From Meghimatium bilineatum (lineage: Eukaryota > Mollusca > Gastropoda > Stylommatophora > Philomycidae): DNA of 64,000 bases. The DNA is taken from positions 1,572,501 to 1,636,500 of the forward strand of contig CM067317.1 of NCBI GenBank assembly GCA_034231615.1, written 5' to 3'. Shown one piece after another: positions 63,611 to 64,000 of the stretch. The notes under the pieces are model-generated. The model ran no database searches, was not told the origin of the DNA, and saw nothing but the letters and a program-made list of their open reading frames with translations. Within the stretch, counting starts at the first letter, position 1. Every line of letters begins with the position of its first letter. A program made the position numbers and the translations under genes.

Positions 63611-64000
63611 GTTAGTCTTTCACCGATGTTCTACTGTCTCTGCCTCATTGTTGCAGAGTAATGCCAGTGCTTGTGTGTATTGATTCTCCAACATACATTA
63701 TGTGTTCGCACACTGCATATTCAACCTGACAATCAAAGCTCACTTCACCAGAGCAGATGTCACAGGATATGCATGCTGATGGTTCTTGTGACTCCCTAGT
63801 GAAAGAAATAAACATGTCTACAAATAATAATGTGATGTTCTGAGTGGAAATATTGTATTTTCTCATCTAACTGTCCATGTTTCTCATGTCCATGTTTAAA
63901 GTCTGTCAAGGTAGAGATCTTCCTTTATTTAGACATTCTTTCCATGGCTTGCCCATTCTATTTTTGGCTTTAACTTCTATTTTGTATTGTTGGGCTATGT
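63611..64000 (+). other. start of intron 17, no recognised feature
   Basis: Nothing repeat-like or coding recognised before the window ends. Confidence 0.5.

Overview
The window is animal nuclear DNA and lies inside one gene. Seventeen coding exons on the + strand (327-63610), joined by consensus GT-AG introns, carry a chain of reading phases that is compatible at all sixteen junctions. They encode about 780 residues of an LRRK2-type leucine-rich-repeat kinase: the C-terminal armadillo (ARM) repeats, the ankyrin (ANK) segment, the ANK-LRR linker and the first leucine-rich repeats (LRRs). Residue-level resemblance to human LRRK2 runs from roughly residue 330 to 1110 of the human protein. The gene is open at both ends: the N-terminal ARM repeats lie upstream, and the ROC-COR GTPase, kinase and WD40 parts lie downstream. 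Coding sequence is only about 2.34 kb, or 3.7% of the window. Intron structure, mobile-element types and low GC suggest a marine invertebrate, most likely a lophotrochozoan such as a mollusc. The species assignment is an inference.

Layout. Intron 1 (457-5807) holds a long, decayed RNase H-bearing LINE (A). Introns 2-4 hold minisatellites with 34, 96, 17, ~37 and 31 bp units plus RTE-type LINE scraps. Intron 6 (8.7 kb) holds a 3.8 kb minisatellite that appears to have grown from a SINE tail, and a 1.8 kb minisatellite grown inside a LINE coding segment. Intron 7 holds a second RNase H LINE (B, minus strand) with a 41-bp target-site duplication; it is itself split by a ~2.8 kb insertion carrying a 201-bp satellite and an unrecognised ORF. 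Introns 8-13 hold arrays of 40, 58, 43/77, 38, 63 and 20 bp units, several SINEs, a truncated LINE with a clean 12-bp target duplication, and a ~350-bp-arm inverted repeat. Introns 14-16 are largely LINE fragments of several families, a 67-bp array and a 43-bp array.

Overall pattern. About a third of the window (roughly 20 kb, summed by eye) is tandem repeat, and nearly every intron has its own private unit. Many arrays abut exons. Some repeat units contain RNA-processing signals (AATAAA in intron 11; branch-point, pyrimidine-tract and CAG modules in intron 15). Local duplications have also copied splice sites (donor of exon 3, acceptor and start of exon 10, donor of exon 14). No intact mobile element, RNA gene or second host gene could be supported.
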